Positions 1-7,086 are shown, counted from the first letter of the stretch. The stretch: 10,745 nucleotides of DNA from Candidatus Tenebribacter mawsonii (GCA_030765665.1 JAVCCD010000001.1:1-10745), one strand, 5' to 3'. Notes: generated from the sequence alone by a model not told the origin. Translations and numbers: made by a program.

Positions 1-1
1 A

Positions 2-100
2 AAACTACCCAAAGAATTAAGTAATAAAATACCTTCTGCCAAAAATATTGAAGAAAAAATTCTTAATCGAATGAAAGAGTATGATGAAAAAGTTAAGTGA
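2..100 (+). CDS. C-terminal end of an unidentified protein (partial, 5' end outside window)
   Basis: An open frame enters from the left edge and stops at TGA 98-100. It leaves 32 residues rich in Lys and Glu that end in RMKEYDEKVK. The Lys/Glu content suggests a charged, probably helical tail. Nothing identifies the family, and the fragment is too short for a function. It lies on the same strand as the next gene, 112 nt away. The frame is open back to the window edge, but 32 codons is weak support on its own. Confidence 0.5.
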   Translation, partial: KLPKELSNKIPSAKNIEEKILNRMKEYDEKVK

Positions 101-212
101 TTTGACTAAAAGGAAATGCCCATAACACACAGCTCCACAGCCGAGTAAGAAGAGCAAGAAGAGTCGTGGCGCACGCCAAACATTATGCAGCAACTAAAGA
201 ATTAGAGGTAAA
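101..212 (+). other. GC-richer intergenic element, weakly attC-like
   Basis: This gap between the partial gene and the next start is visibly richer in G and C than its surroundings, especially 118-190. It begins with a GCCCATAAC box (118-126) and ends with ACATTATGC (180-188). The outer boxes can pair as GCATAA/TTATGC if two C residues are skipped. Inside lie CCAC and GA (135-138, 143-144) opposite TC and GTGG (163-168), and a TGGCG-CA-CGCCA palindrome. The 3' part resembles 1164-1183 (AAACATTATGC exact, 16 of 20 positions overall). The layout recalls integron attC sites, but there is no canonical GTTRRRY core (ATTATGC instead) and the stem is poor. The start of the downstream gene has a GAGG ribosome site at 204-207. 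Confidence 0.3.
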
Positions 213-1076
213 ATGAAAAAAACTTTAATTATACTAATAGCATTAATAATCATTAGTTTGTTGAATGCATCTGTAATGACAGGAGATGAACTTCAGGAGA
301 ATTTTGAAAGGTCGTTTGATCTAGAAAGAACATTTTGGGATGGAATGGTAAAAACGAAAATCGAATATTCGCAAGAGGATATAGATGTTGGTGAAACAAT
401 AATTGTTACAATACACTTTGAGATAGATACTGAGAAGAATGAGCAAAACCTAAAATTAGCAATAGCAGATTTAGCAACAAAATTCCTTTATACAACAAAG
501 CAAGGTAAATTAGAGTCAGTAACAGAAGAAAATGTTGTTATGGAGAAGGAATATTTAGCTTGGGATAAACATGCAGCTTCAATTATTGAAACAGATCCTG
601 ATCTTGTTCTCAGTAACGTGAATCCTAAAGGTTCATATAAAGTTAAATATAGATTAAATAGAAAAGTGAAGGGAATGTGTACATATAGCAATGATCATCG
701 AATTCCTTATTTCTACAATGAGCTTCCCATCTATCTTTTTCAAGAATCAACAGAGTATGAGAATATTACAGATTATCATAATATTGGTTCTCCTCTTCGC
801 TTTTATATAAAGATAAATCCCAGTGCTATTATGCCAAATAATGCAGATATTAAAACCAGATATTATGAACGGAGTGATTTCCGACGAGAGAAAAAGAAAC
901 AAAAAGAACTAATAAATAAGGAAAAGATGAAAGAAGAAAATATGCCTAAGTTGAAATTTGAAAAATTAGACTTAAATAAGGGAGCTGGTTCAAGATTTGA
1001 TGAGGCAGTTGTTTTAGTAGGAGATGTAACTGATTTGTTAGTTGAACCTGAACAGGTGCATATCTATACAAATTAA
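213..1076 (+). CDS. exported protein of unknown function, 3' end probably rearranged
   Basis: The 287-residue protein opens with a clear Sec signal peptide: MKKT, then a hydrophobic Leu/Ile stretch to about residue 18, with likely cleavage near NAS 18-20. It is therefore exported. Residues 45-75 (VKTKIEYS...VGETIIVTIHFEID) look like alternating beta strands of an Ig-like sandwich. Residues 222-250 are very rich in Lys and Glu. I recognise no family. The start is supported by a GAGG ribosome site 5 nt upstream of the ATG. The last dozen codons (from about 1045) overlap, in another frame, the tail of a FlgD-like sorting domain. The native C-terminus has therefore probably been lost and replaced by out-of-frame sequence, so the last ten or so residues may not be original. 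It may have been a secreted or surface protein. Confidence 0.75.
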   Translation: MKKTLIILIALIIISLLNASVMTGDELQENFERSFDLERTFWDGMVKTKIEYSQEDIDVGETIIVTIHFEIDTEKNEQNLKLAIADLATKFLYTTKQGKLESVTEENVVMEKEYLAWDKHAASIIETDPDLVLSNVNPKGSYKVKYRLNRKVKGMCTYSNDHRIPYFYNELPIYLFQESTEYENITDYHNIGSPLRFYIKINPSAIMPNNADIKTRYYERSDFRREKKKQKELINKEKMKEENMPKLKFEKLDLNKGAGSRFDEAVVLVGDVTDLLVEPEQVHIYTN

Positions 1077-1126
1077 ATGTGAATGGTAAAACTGAAGTTA
1101 TGAAGAAATGTTTACTGTTGAAATGA
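1052..1126 (+). pseudogene. remnant: last 24 codons of a FlgD-like (type IX) sorting domain
   Basis: Read from 1052 to TGA 1124-1126, this stretch gives TGAYLYKLNVNG followed by KTEVMKKCLLLK and a stop. That is the typical final beta-hairpin of the FlgD-like Ig sorting domain in type IX-secreted proteins (compare SGIYFY...GKMLMLK at the end of the 8969 gene). The frame is closed just upstream by TGA at 1043 and 1049, so the rest of the domain is missing. It overlaps the end of the 213-1076 gene in a different frame. A deletion probably fused that gene to the end of a sorting-domain gene. It is not expressed as a protein of its own. Confidence 0.65.
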
Positions 1127-1130
1127 ATGA

Positions 1131-1183
1131 TGATGCTAACAAGTGTATCTGTGGATTCCCAAAGCATACACGAAACATTATGC
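1131..1183 (+). other. hairpin element resembling the 118-190 element
   Basis: Between the two sorting-domain remnants lies TGCTAAC (1134-1140), then GTGTAT (1143-1148) paired with ATACAC (1166-1171), then AAACATTATGC (1173-1183). The last 20 bases match 169-188 at 16 positions, and three of the four differences are transitions. With the element upstream of 213, it brackets the exported-protein gene. It could be a degenerate recombination site or a chance match in AT-rich DNA. No ORF here looks convincing. Confidence 0.22.
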
Positions 1184-1216
1184 CTATTTATAGTAGTGAG
1201 AAGTCTAACTTCTTGA

Positions 1217-1429
1217 CCTAAAAAAGGAATTAAATCAGAATCAATTAACAAAGTTGAGGTTTATTCTATAAAAGGACAGAAGATCAAATTGATCGAAACT
1301 AATACAAATATAGTAAGTTGGGATGGAACAGATAGTAATGGAAAAAGAATAAGCTCGGGAATATATTTGTGCAATTTGTATTCTGAATCAAACAAAATTG
1401 TTCAAAAGAAATTACTGGTTTTAAGATAA
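1217..1429 (+). pseudogene. remnant: FlgD-like (type IX) sorting domain without its gene body
   Basis: The frame opens after TGA 1214-1216 and runs to TAA 1427-1429. It encodes about 70 residues with the hallmarks of the FlgD-like Ig sorting domain: SINKVEVYSIKGQKIKLI, then VSWDGTDSNGKRISSGIYL, then a terminal strand ending KKLLVLR. The usual NYPNPFNP segment and all upstream domains are absent, and no start codon or ribosome site is present. It is therefore the 3' scrap of a larger secreted-protein gene. It is a different copy from 1052-1126. Two T8 tracts just after its stop, between it and the convergent regulator gene, might help end transcription, but no strong hairpin is visible. Confidence 0.7.
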
Positions 1430-1459
1430 CTTACTTTTTTTTAGATTGATTTTTTTTAA

Positions 1460-1795
1460 TTATTTACTTAGCAGTTCTTTAACTTTTTTCAGTTCGCTAA
1501 TGATATGTTTTTTTGCTTCTGTTTTATCTACAGAAAAATCCAGGCTGATCTGTTCTTTATGTTTCATATCTTCTTTCAACTTCTTTTTTGCACCATCAAT
1601 TGTAAATCCTTGGGTGTGAAGCATGTATTTGATCTTTCTTAAAATATCAATATCATCAGGGCTGTAACGTCTATTGCGTCCAAATTTTTTCTTGGGATGA
1701 ACCTGAGGAAATTCAGTTTCCCAATAACGCAAAACATGTGCTTTTAGCTCAAGTAGATTACCTACTTCCCCGATCGTATAATAATACTTTTTCAT
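1460..1795 (-). CDS. MerR-family (MlrA-like) transcriptional regulator
   Basis: A 111-residue DNA-binding protein of the short MerR-like type common in Bacteroidetes and relatives. The winged helix-turn-helix is complete: YYYTIGEVGNLLELKAHVLR (5-23 region), then YWETEFPQVHPKK (24-36), the wing NRRYSPDDIDIL (41-52), and TQGFTIDGAKK (61-71). A charged tail follows, ending SELKKVKELL. There is no dedicated effector domain and no Cys ligand set, so it is not a metal sensor of the classic MerR kind. It starts 1 nt after the lnt stop codon with GGAAAAAAG as a plausible ribosome site, so it is almost certainly cotranscribed with lnt. Its targets cannot be read from the sequence. The assignment to the MerR superfamily is firm. 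Confidence 0.88.
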   Translation of the reverse strand: MKKYYYTIGEVGNLLELKAHVLRYWETEFPQVHPKKKFGRNRRYSPDDIDILRKIKYMLHTQGFTIDGAKKKLKEDMKHKEQISLDFSVDKTEAKKHIISELKKVKELLSK

Positions 1796-1796
1796 A

Positions 1797-3317
1797 TTAA
1801 CTTTTTTCCAATTTCCTCTTTTTGTTCAGCAGACAGTTAATTGCAGAATACACAAAAAGTATTACTGCACCAACCACAAAGACAAATGGAAACCAGAAGA
1901 AATATTTGTAAGTAAGAATTATTTCATAGATATAAAGAGAATTATTAATAGTAATTTTTTCAAAAAGTTCTGTTTGTTTTATATATTCTCCGGTAGGAGA
2001 TACAATTATGGAATATCCCGTATTTGCAGCACGGTATATTTGTTTACGCGTTTCAACTGCCCTGAATTTAGTCATCGATGCATGCTGATATGTACCAGCA
2101 GATCGCTTAAACCATGCATCATTAGTAATGTTAACAATAAAATCAACATCATTTCTTGCAATCTCTGTTGTAAGTAAGGGAAACGCAATTTCAAAACAGA
2201 TCAAAGGTGAAAATTTGTAGCCATTCACACTAAAATATTCAAGTTTTTCACCATATTCCCAATTAGCTTGTCCCAGATGAATATTCCACAAAAATGGGAA
2301 ATATTTAAGGAATGGAATTCGTTCCCCAAAAGGAACCAGAATATTTTTATAATATGGAACATGAACTTTTCTGTTTTTTCCAATCAGGGTCGCAGAATTA
2401 TAAAATTTATATCTGTTTGGATAATCTTCTCCCATATATTTATAGTGTGGAAATCCAGTAAAGATATCTGTACCCAATTCTTCTGAAAGATCTAAAATCC
2501 ATTTTCTATATTTTGGTTGTCTTAATAAATAAACAGGTGTAGATGACTCCGGCCAAATGATCAGATCAGTTTTTTCTTTTACTGCTTTATGGCTGAATTG
2601 TTCATATAGTATAAAAGTTGAATCTTTGTACAATTCTTCCCATTTATCTTCTTGTGGAATACTCACTTGAACAATTGATGCATTAAATTCGGTTTTTACT
2701 AATTTTATTGTTTTAAGTCTTATATTTCCGTATGCTGACCACAAAATTATTATTACAGAGATAATAATCAAATTGCGTTTAAGATTAGCTTTTAATTCAT
2801 ACAAAAGAATATTAATAACCAATATCAACAGAGATAGAAGGGACAGTCCTCCAAGTTCCAAAGGTTGTATAAATGGCAAGTATTCTGCCAAAGAATACCC
2901 TAAATTAAACCATGGAAAACTAAATTCACCAAAATTTTGTAAAAATTCAAAACTTATCCAAACCAAGATAAAAGCTAAATAACCAAATTTTGGATTTTGC
3001 TGTTTGATAAAATAATAAACCTGAAATACAATATAAAAATAAGCGGTGAATAATAGGAATATACCTAAGTAACCAGGAAATGTAACCAATGATATCCAAT
3101 GCAGACTAACCAGAGTGTAAGCTGAAGCAAAAGTTGCGGCACCAATTAAAATTTCTCTTTTTTTCTTTTGCTCACCAAAAAAATAAAATATTGGAATAAA
3201 AGCAAAAAACACAAGGAATCCAAGGTTAATTGGAAGTCTGCTTAACCCTAGTAATGTTCCAGATAAAGTTGGTAATATATAGATTTTATTTTTCATTGAA
3301 AATAATTTATTTATCAT
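1797..3317 (-). CDS. lnt: apolipoprotein N-acyltransferase
   Basis: Lnt is an inner-membrane enzyme that transfers an acyl chain from phospholipid to the N-terminal Cys of diacylated lipoproteins, the last step of lipoprotein maturation in diderms. The 506-residue length fits the family. Residues 11-195 are a run of hydrophobic segments, a nitrilase-like (CN hydrolase) domain covers about 212-455, and a final membrane helix lies at 472-495. The catalytic triad is visible: Glu257 in IIWPESSTP, Lys324 in YYKNILVPFGE (with Glu332), and Cys374 in LICFEIAFP. ITNDAWF at 397-403 is also typical. The start overlaps the preceding lipoprotein gene by 11 nt. Neither Met1 nor Met8 has a good ribosome site, so translational coupling is likely and the exact start is uncertain. 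Confidence 0.95.
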   Translation of the reverse strand: MINKLFSMKNKIYILPTLSGTLLGLSRLPINLGFLVFFAFIPIFYFFGEQKKKREILIGAATFASAYTLVSLHWISLVTFPGYLGIFLLFTAYFYIVFQVYYFIKQQNPKFGYLAFILVWISFEFLQNFGEFSFPWFNLGYSLAEYLPFIQPLELGGLSLLSLLILVINILLYELKANLKRNLIIISVIIILWSAYGNIRLKTIKLVKTEFNASIVQVSIPQEDKWEELYKDSTFILYEQFSHKAVKEKTDLIIWPESSTPVYLLRQPKYRKWILDLSEELGTDIFTGFPHYKYMGEDYPNRYKFYNSATLIGKNRKVHVPYYKNILVPFGERIPFLKYFPFLWNIHLGQANWEYGEKLEYFSVNGYKFSPLICFEIAFPLLTTEIARNDVDFIVNITNDAWFKRSAGTYQHASMTKFRAVETRKQIYRAANTGYSIIVSPTGEYIKQTELFEKITINNSLYIYEIILTYKYFFWFPFVFVVGAVILFVYSAINCLLNKKRKLEKS

Positions 3318-4137
3318 TTAGCTTAGAATAGGTAAATTCCCCGATCCAAATTTCGTTATCAGACAAAAGGATCACATTATCTTTAATTGAAAATTCATTC
3401 CATGTATTAGTAGAAATTGCAAACTTTCCTTCAGTTTCTTGATGATAAATAAAATGATCTTTTAAGATATAATTCTGCTGTTTTTCAATTTTAACATTAC
3501 CATCAAATTCCTTTTGGAATCGACCCAAAATCCCGAAGATCATTGTAGCGTTTTGTTTAGGCTCATAAACTGTTATTTCATTCTTTCCTAAACTTAAATT
3601 GCTGGGTGTATTAAGCTGAAATTTGCCAAAACTATACCAATCAGATCGATCAAAAGTACGTGTTATCACTATCTCTTTGGAAGCATTATCATAGATGTAA
3701 TAAGTTTCATCTATTGCAACTGCAAAAAGTGAAGGTTCAACAAAATCAGTTAAACTAATCTCAGCTATCAACTTTCCATTAACATCAAATTTCTTTATTT
3801 TTTTTTGAAAGCTATCGAGTGCTAAAAGATTACCATCTGGCGCAAGAGTAATATCTGCTAACTTATTAAAACTCTGTGAATTAAAACCGAGTCCACCAAT
3901 TGTATTTATTTTATTTTCACCACTATAAATATGAATCAAGTCTGTTTCATTTTCCCAGACAAACACAGTTTTATTAATTGAAGAATAAAGACATTTTTGG
4001 GGAATAAAATTAGTCTGTATTTTTTTTATTAGTTCAAAATTTATAGGAACTCTACTAGTTATAATTTCGATAGTTGAACAGGAATTGACAAACAGAATAA
4101 TCAAAATAAAGAGTCCAAAATGAAACTTTCTTTTCAT
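3307..4137 (-). CDS. lipoprotein with beta-propeller (NHL-like) repeats, unknown function
   Basis: From the ATG at 4137 the protein has 276 residues and starts MKRKFHFGLFILIILFVNSC, a lipoprotein signal with lipobox VNSC and Cys20. Ser at +2 would favour the outer membrane by the E. coli rule. The mature part reads as blades of a propeller: TIGGLGF (79-85), DITLAPDGNLLALD (95-108), then KKFDVNGKLI (115-124), like NHL/6-bladed repeats. An alternative ATG at 4152 would add MGLLT and overlap recJ by 13 nt. I prefer 4137 because it puts the positive residues at the N-terminus and lies 2 nt after the recJ stop. The 3' end overlaps lnt, whose product would acylate this protein. No specific function is recognisable. 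Confidence 0.8.
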   Translation of the reverse strand: MKRKFHFGLFILIILFVNSCSTIEIITSRVPINFELIKKIQTNFIPQKCLYSSINKTVFVWENETDLIHIYSGENKINTIGGLGFNSQSFNKLADITLAPDGNLLALDSFQKKIKKFDVNGKLIAEISLTDFVEPSLFAVAIDETYYIYDNASKEIVITRTFDRSDWYSFGKFQLNTPSNLSLGKNEITVYEPKQNATMIFGILGRFQKEFDGNVKIEKQQNYILKDHFIYHQETEGKFAISTNTWNEFSIKDNVILLSDNEIWIGEFTYSKLNDK

Positions 4138-4139
4138 GG

Positions 4140-5876
4140 TCAATAATCCCATTTATCTTGATCAGAAATTCTAAGGTCCTTCAATTTGCCCTGAATTGAT
4201 GTTCTTCCTTGCCAAATATTGAATTCCAAAGAATATGTAATATCAACGTTCAAACCTTTTTTTAAGAAAGGTAGATAATCACCTAAATTAAACCCTATAA
4301 GATCTAGTTCACATCCATCTTTTATCACTTTTAGTTTTAAGTGATTCTTTCCAACATTATAGGGAAATCCTACTACCGTGACATTCTCGGTTAAGAATGT
4401 AGGTCGCATATTACCAGGTCCAAATGGAGCAAATTTTTCCAACCATTCAAGCAGGTTCTCATTGATCTCAAATAATTCTAATTTTGTATCTATATTCAGT
4501 GGTGGTACAAACTGGTCATCAGTCGTATGATTTTTAACATATTTTTTTAATTCATTTTCAAGAAGGTCAACATATTCTACTAATATCTGTAAACCTGCTG
4601 CATATTTATGCCCGCCAAAAGTTTCCAGATAGCCTTCCACAGAAACAAGTGCATCAAACAAATTAAACCCAGTTATACTCCTACCAGAACCGCTTCCAAC
4701 TCCTTCTTTAAATGTTATCATGATTGATGGACGGTAATATTTTTCTACAAGTTTAGAAGCTACAATCCCAATAACACCTGGATGCCAGTCATCTGAAGAT
4801 ACAACTATAATTGGGGTTTCATCCATATTTTTATATTTTTTTTCTATAATGTCGCAAGCTTCTTGAAATGTCCGCTGGTCTATCTGCTGTCTTAATGAAT
4901 TTTCTCTCTCTATGATCTGAGCAAGCTCATCACTTTCTTCTTCATCAACACTCACCATGAGTTCAACAGCTCTCATCGCACTTCCCATCCTACCTGCAGC
5001 ATTTATTCGTGGTGCGATTCCAAATACGATATCAGCTGAATTGAGTTCTTTTTGGGAAAGACCTGCAAGCTTAATAAGTGCATTTAATCCAATATTCTGT
5101 TTCTTCACCAGTCTATCCAGACCGAGACTGGCAATAATCCTATTTTCATCTGTTAACGGAACAATGTCTGCAATTGTTCCTAAGGCAACTAGATCTATAT
5201 ATTTATCAATAAGTTCATCTGTATTTATCGCTAATTGGGAATAAACAGCTACTAAAAGTTTATAGGCAACTCCAACACCCGCCAGCATATCATAAGGGTA
5301 ACCGCAATCTTTGATCTTAGGATTAATAATGGCATATGCATTAGGTAATTCTTCTTTTGGGTTATGATGATCTGTAACAATAATATCCATTCCCAGATCA
5401 TTTATTTGTTCAATTTCATCAATTGCATTTATTCCGCAATCTACACTAATTATTAACTCAGTTCCATTTTCTTTAAGAATATCAACACCACTCAGAGATA
5501 GTCCATAGCCATCTATCATTCTATGTGGAATATAATAATCAATACTAGCTCCAATCTTTTTGAGTCCTAGATACAATAAGGCAGAAGAAGTAGTACCGTC
5601 TACGTCGTAATCACCATAGATCGTGATAAGTTCTTTCTTTTCGATTGCTAAAATTATCCGTTCTGTTGCCCTTTTCATATCTTTGTAAAGAAATGGATCG
5701 TGCATATTTATCAGATCAGGTTGGAAAAATTTTTTAATTTCTTCTATATCGATTAACCCTTTTCTGATTAACATTTCCGCAATCATTTCGGGGCATTTAA
5801 TATGTTCTACAATGTTTTCTTTTTGTTGTATCTGTTCCCCAGATAGAGGTTCAGATATTCTCCACCTTTTTTGCAT
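4140..5876 (-). CDS. recJ: single-stranded-DNA-specific 5'-3' exonuclease RecJ
   Basis: RecJ degrades single-stranded DNA 5' to 3' in recombination, mismatch and base-excision repair, using Mn/Mg bound by the DHH motifs. The 578-residue length is normal. The DHH domain shows DYDVDG (89-94), SVDCGI (144-149) and TDHH (168-171), then AGVGVAYKL (199-207). The middle part has PRINAAGRMGSA (289-300), and the DHHA1 domain has SGSGRSITGFNLFDAL (395-410) and FGGHKYAAG (420-428). The C-terminal OB-fold part carries the family signature APFGPGN (483-489). All metal ligands expected from the motifs are present. An AAGGA ribosome site lies about 7 nt before the ATG. The gene follows rnpB by 33 nt and is followed directly by the lipoprotein gene. 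Confidence 0.96.
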   Translation of the reverse strand: MQKRWRISEPLSGEQIQQKENIVEHIKCPEMIAEMLIRKGLIDIEEIKKFFQPDLINMHDPFLYKDMKRATERIILAIEKKELITIYGDYDVDGTTSSALLYLGLKKIGASIDYYIPHRMIDGYGLSLSGVDILKENGTELIISVDCGINAIDEIEQINDLGMDIIVTDHHNPKEELPNAYAIINPKIKDCGYPYDMLAGVGVAYKLLVAVYSQLAINTDELIDKYIDLVALGTIADIVPLTDENRIIASLGLDRLVKKQNIGLNALIKLAGLSQKELNSADIVFGIAPRINAAGRMGSAMRAVELMVSVDEEESDELAQIIERENSLRQQIDQRTFQEACDIIEKKYKNMDETPIIVVSSDDWHPGVIGIVASKLVEKYYRPSIMITFKEGVGSGSGRSITGFNLFDALVSVEGYLETFGGHKYAAGLQILVEYVDLLENELKKYVKNHTTDDQFVPPLNIDTKLELFEINENLLEWLEKFAPFGPGNMRPTFLTENVTVVGFPYNVGKNHLKLKVIKDGCELDLIGFNLGDYLPFLKKGLNVDITYSLEFNIWQGRTSIQGKLKDLRISDQDKWDY

Positions 5877-5885
5877 TTATCATTC

Positions 5886-5908
5886 CTTATTTAGTTATAA
5901 AAAATAAG
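5886..5908 (-). other. hairpin between rnpB and recJ, overlapping the recJ ribosome site
   Basis: On the - strand CTTATTT and AAATAAG form a perfect 7-bp stem around a 9-nt loop, placed directly after the last helix (P1) of RNase P RNA. The 3' arm contains the AAG of the recJ AAGGA ribosome site. It may mark the rnpB 3' processing site, partly terminate transcription, or limit recJ translation. The stem is AT-rich, so its stability is modest and the role is inference. Confidence 0.35.
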
Positions 5909-5909
5909 C

Positions 5910-6300
5910 GTCAAAGAAGATATTAAGCCGAATTCTGTAAATTGCCTAATAAGCAACCCAGTGTCTATTTCTCTAAACCGGATATTGCTATACCCAATCG
6001 GGTTCATTACTGACCGGTTTTAGCTGCCCACCCGAGAACTTAACAAGCCGGACCGGCTCTCATTCTCCTATTTGGCATTGCACCGGATAAGGCTTTCCGA
6101 GCTTCCCGATTCACACCGAGAACTGGTGGTCTCTTACACCGCCATTTCACCTTTTCCAAACATCAAATGATGCCTGGTAGTTTATTTCTGTGGAGCTAGC
6201 TTTCTGTTACCAGAACTTCCCGTTAAGAAGTACCCTGCCCTTTGGTGTTCGGACTTTCCTCTCCGTGTTTCCACGCAGCAGACACTTTATCTTCTTTGAC
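5910..6300 (-). ncRNA. rnpB: RNase P RNA, bacterial type A
   Basis: This is the catalytic RNA that removes 5' leaders from pre-tRNAs, together with the RnpA protein. Reading the - strand, conserved blocks appear in the correct order: GAGGAAAGTCCGAACACC (5' P4 region), ACAGAAA, GGTGAAA followed by GGTGTAAGAGACCACCAG, GCCAAATAGG, and finally ACAGAATTCGGCTTA (3' P4 region). The ends are set by a 13-bp perfect P1 helix, GTCAAAGAAGATA (6300-6288) with TATCTTCTTTGAC (5922-5910), giving about 391 nt. It starts about 4 nt after the zinc-ribbon stop codon, so any promoter of its own must lie inside that gene. A weak TTGTTG-17-TAGATT pair there is not persuasive. Otherwise it is processed from the operon transcript. 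Confidence 0.96.
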
Positions 6301-6304
6301 TAAT

Positions 6305-7018
6305 CTAATTATTTTCAAAATGATCAACAAGAATTCTACCACAACTTTCGCAATAAATTACAGAATTCCGTGCTTTCATGTCAATGTCAACTTGTGGTCT
6401 AATTGTATATCCGCATCCACTACAGGCATTATTGTCGTTAAATACAACTGCTTTGCGATTTCTATTTTTTATTAAATTACCATATCTACGAATTAGATCT
6501 CTTGGAAGTCCTGCGGCTAATTTATTTCTTTTGCTCTTTAATTCTTCAATATCTTTCTGAACTTCCTGAATCTCTTTTTCAAGTTTTTTTTCGTTAGCTT
6601 TTAGCTCATCAGATGCTTTTTGCTGAGCTTCATTATTTTCTTTCAAACGATCTCGAAGTTCAGATTCAGTTTCCATCAAAACGATCAGTTCGTCATCAAC
6701 TCCAGAATTTTTTTTCTCTAAGTGATTAATCTCGCTGTTAAGTGCTTTATACTCTTTGTTAGTTTCAATAGTTAGAAGTTGATTTTTATATTTTGTGATT
6801 TTTGCGTTATTATCAGCAATATCGAGTTCCTTTAATTTCTGATCTTTCTGGTTTTCGTCAAGCTCACTTTTTGTAGTGTTTACAGCTTCATCTGCATCCA
6901 ATAGAGATTGCTTTAAACTATTCAATTGCTGGGGCAATTCTTTTGTAAGAACGTTTTTTTTTCCAATAACCGTATCGAATTTCTGCATTTGAATTAATAT
7001 CTCTAATTCTTTTTTCAT
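6305..7018 (-). CDS. coiled-coil C4-type zinc-ribbon protein (DUF164/CT398 family)
   Basis: The 237-residue protein has a long coiled coil, roughly residues 10-165, rich in Lys, Glu and Leu. It ends in a C4 zinc ribbon: CSGC at 199-202 and CESC at 223-226, spaced 20 residues. The length and architecture match the widespread CT398/HP0958-like family. Members have been linked to RNA or sigma-factor binding in epsilonproteobacteria (FlgZ), but the general role is unknown. RYGNLIKNRNRKAVV (about 178-192) before the ribbon is typical of the family. The start has an AAGGGG ribosome site about 6 nt upstream. It is the first gene of the string leading to rnpB and recJ. Its position immediately before a structured RNA is suggestive of an RNA role, but that is inference. 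Confidence 0.9.
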   Translation of the reverse strand: MKKELEILIQMQKFDTVIGKKNVLTKELPQQLNSLKQSLLDADEAVNTTKSELDENQKDQKLKELDIADNNAKITKYKNQLLTIETNKEYKALNSEINHLEKKNSGVDDELIVLMETESELRDRLKENNEAQQKASDELKANEKKLEKEIQEVQKDIEELKSKRNKLAAGLPRDLIRRYGNLIKNRNRKAVVFNDNNACSGCGYTIRPQVDIDMKARNSVIYCESCGRILVDHFENN

Positions 7019-7043
7019 TTAAACCCCTTAAGCTCTTTTAAAA

Positions 7044-7076
7044 CAAAAAAAGCATTTACCGGTTGGCAAATGCTTT
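7044..7076 (-). terminator. intrinsic terminator hairpin after the FapA-like gene / in the leader of the zinc-ribbon operon
   Basis: Read on the - strand, AAAGCATTTGCC pairs with GGTAAATGCTTT around an AACC loop, a 12-bp stem with one G-U pair, followed by a T7 tract. On the + strand the G-U becomes an A-C mismatch, so the - strand is the functional orientation. It ends the B12/FapA unit 100 nt upstream. It also lies just downstream of the candidate promoter at 7087-7115, so it could act as a leader hairpin for the next operon. Confidence 0.8.
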
Positions 7077-7086
7077 CATCATTTAT

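Noticed and set aside
1127..1221. Short frames after the first sorting-domain remnant (for example one ending KSNFLT at 1219-1221)
   Set aside because: No recognisable motif, no ribosome site, and frame breaks on both sides; treated as non-coding debris.
946..1251. 101-codon open frame on the - strand
   Set aside because: It is antisense to the exported-protein end and the sorting-domain remnants, has no ribosome site, and its composition fits a shadow frame.
1430..1459. Bidirectional terminator between the sorting-domain remnant and merR
   Set aside because: There are two T8 tracts on the + strand but only a 4-bp stem (TAAG/CTTA), too weak to call.
6242..6560. Two short + strand open frames
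   Set aside because: They lie antisense to rnpB and to the zinc-ribbon gene, both of which are certain.
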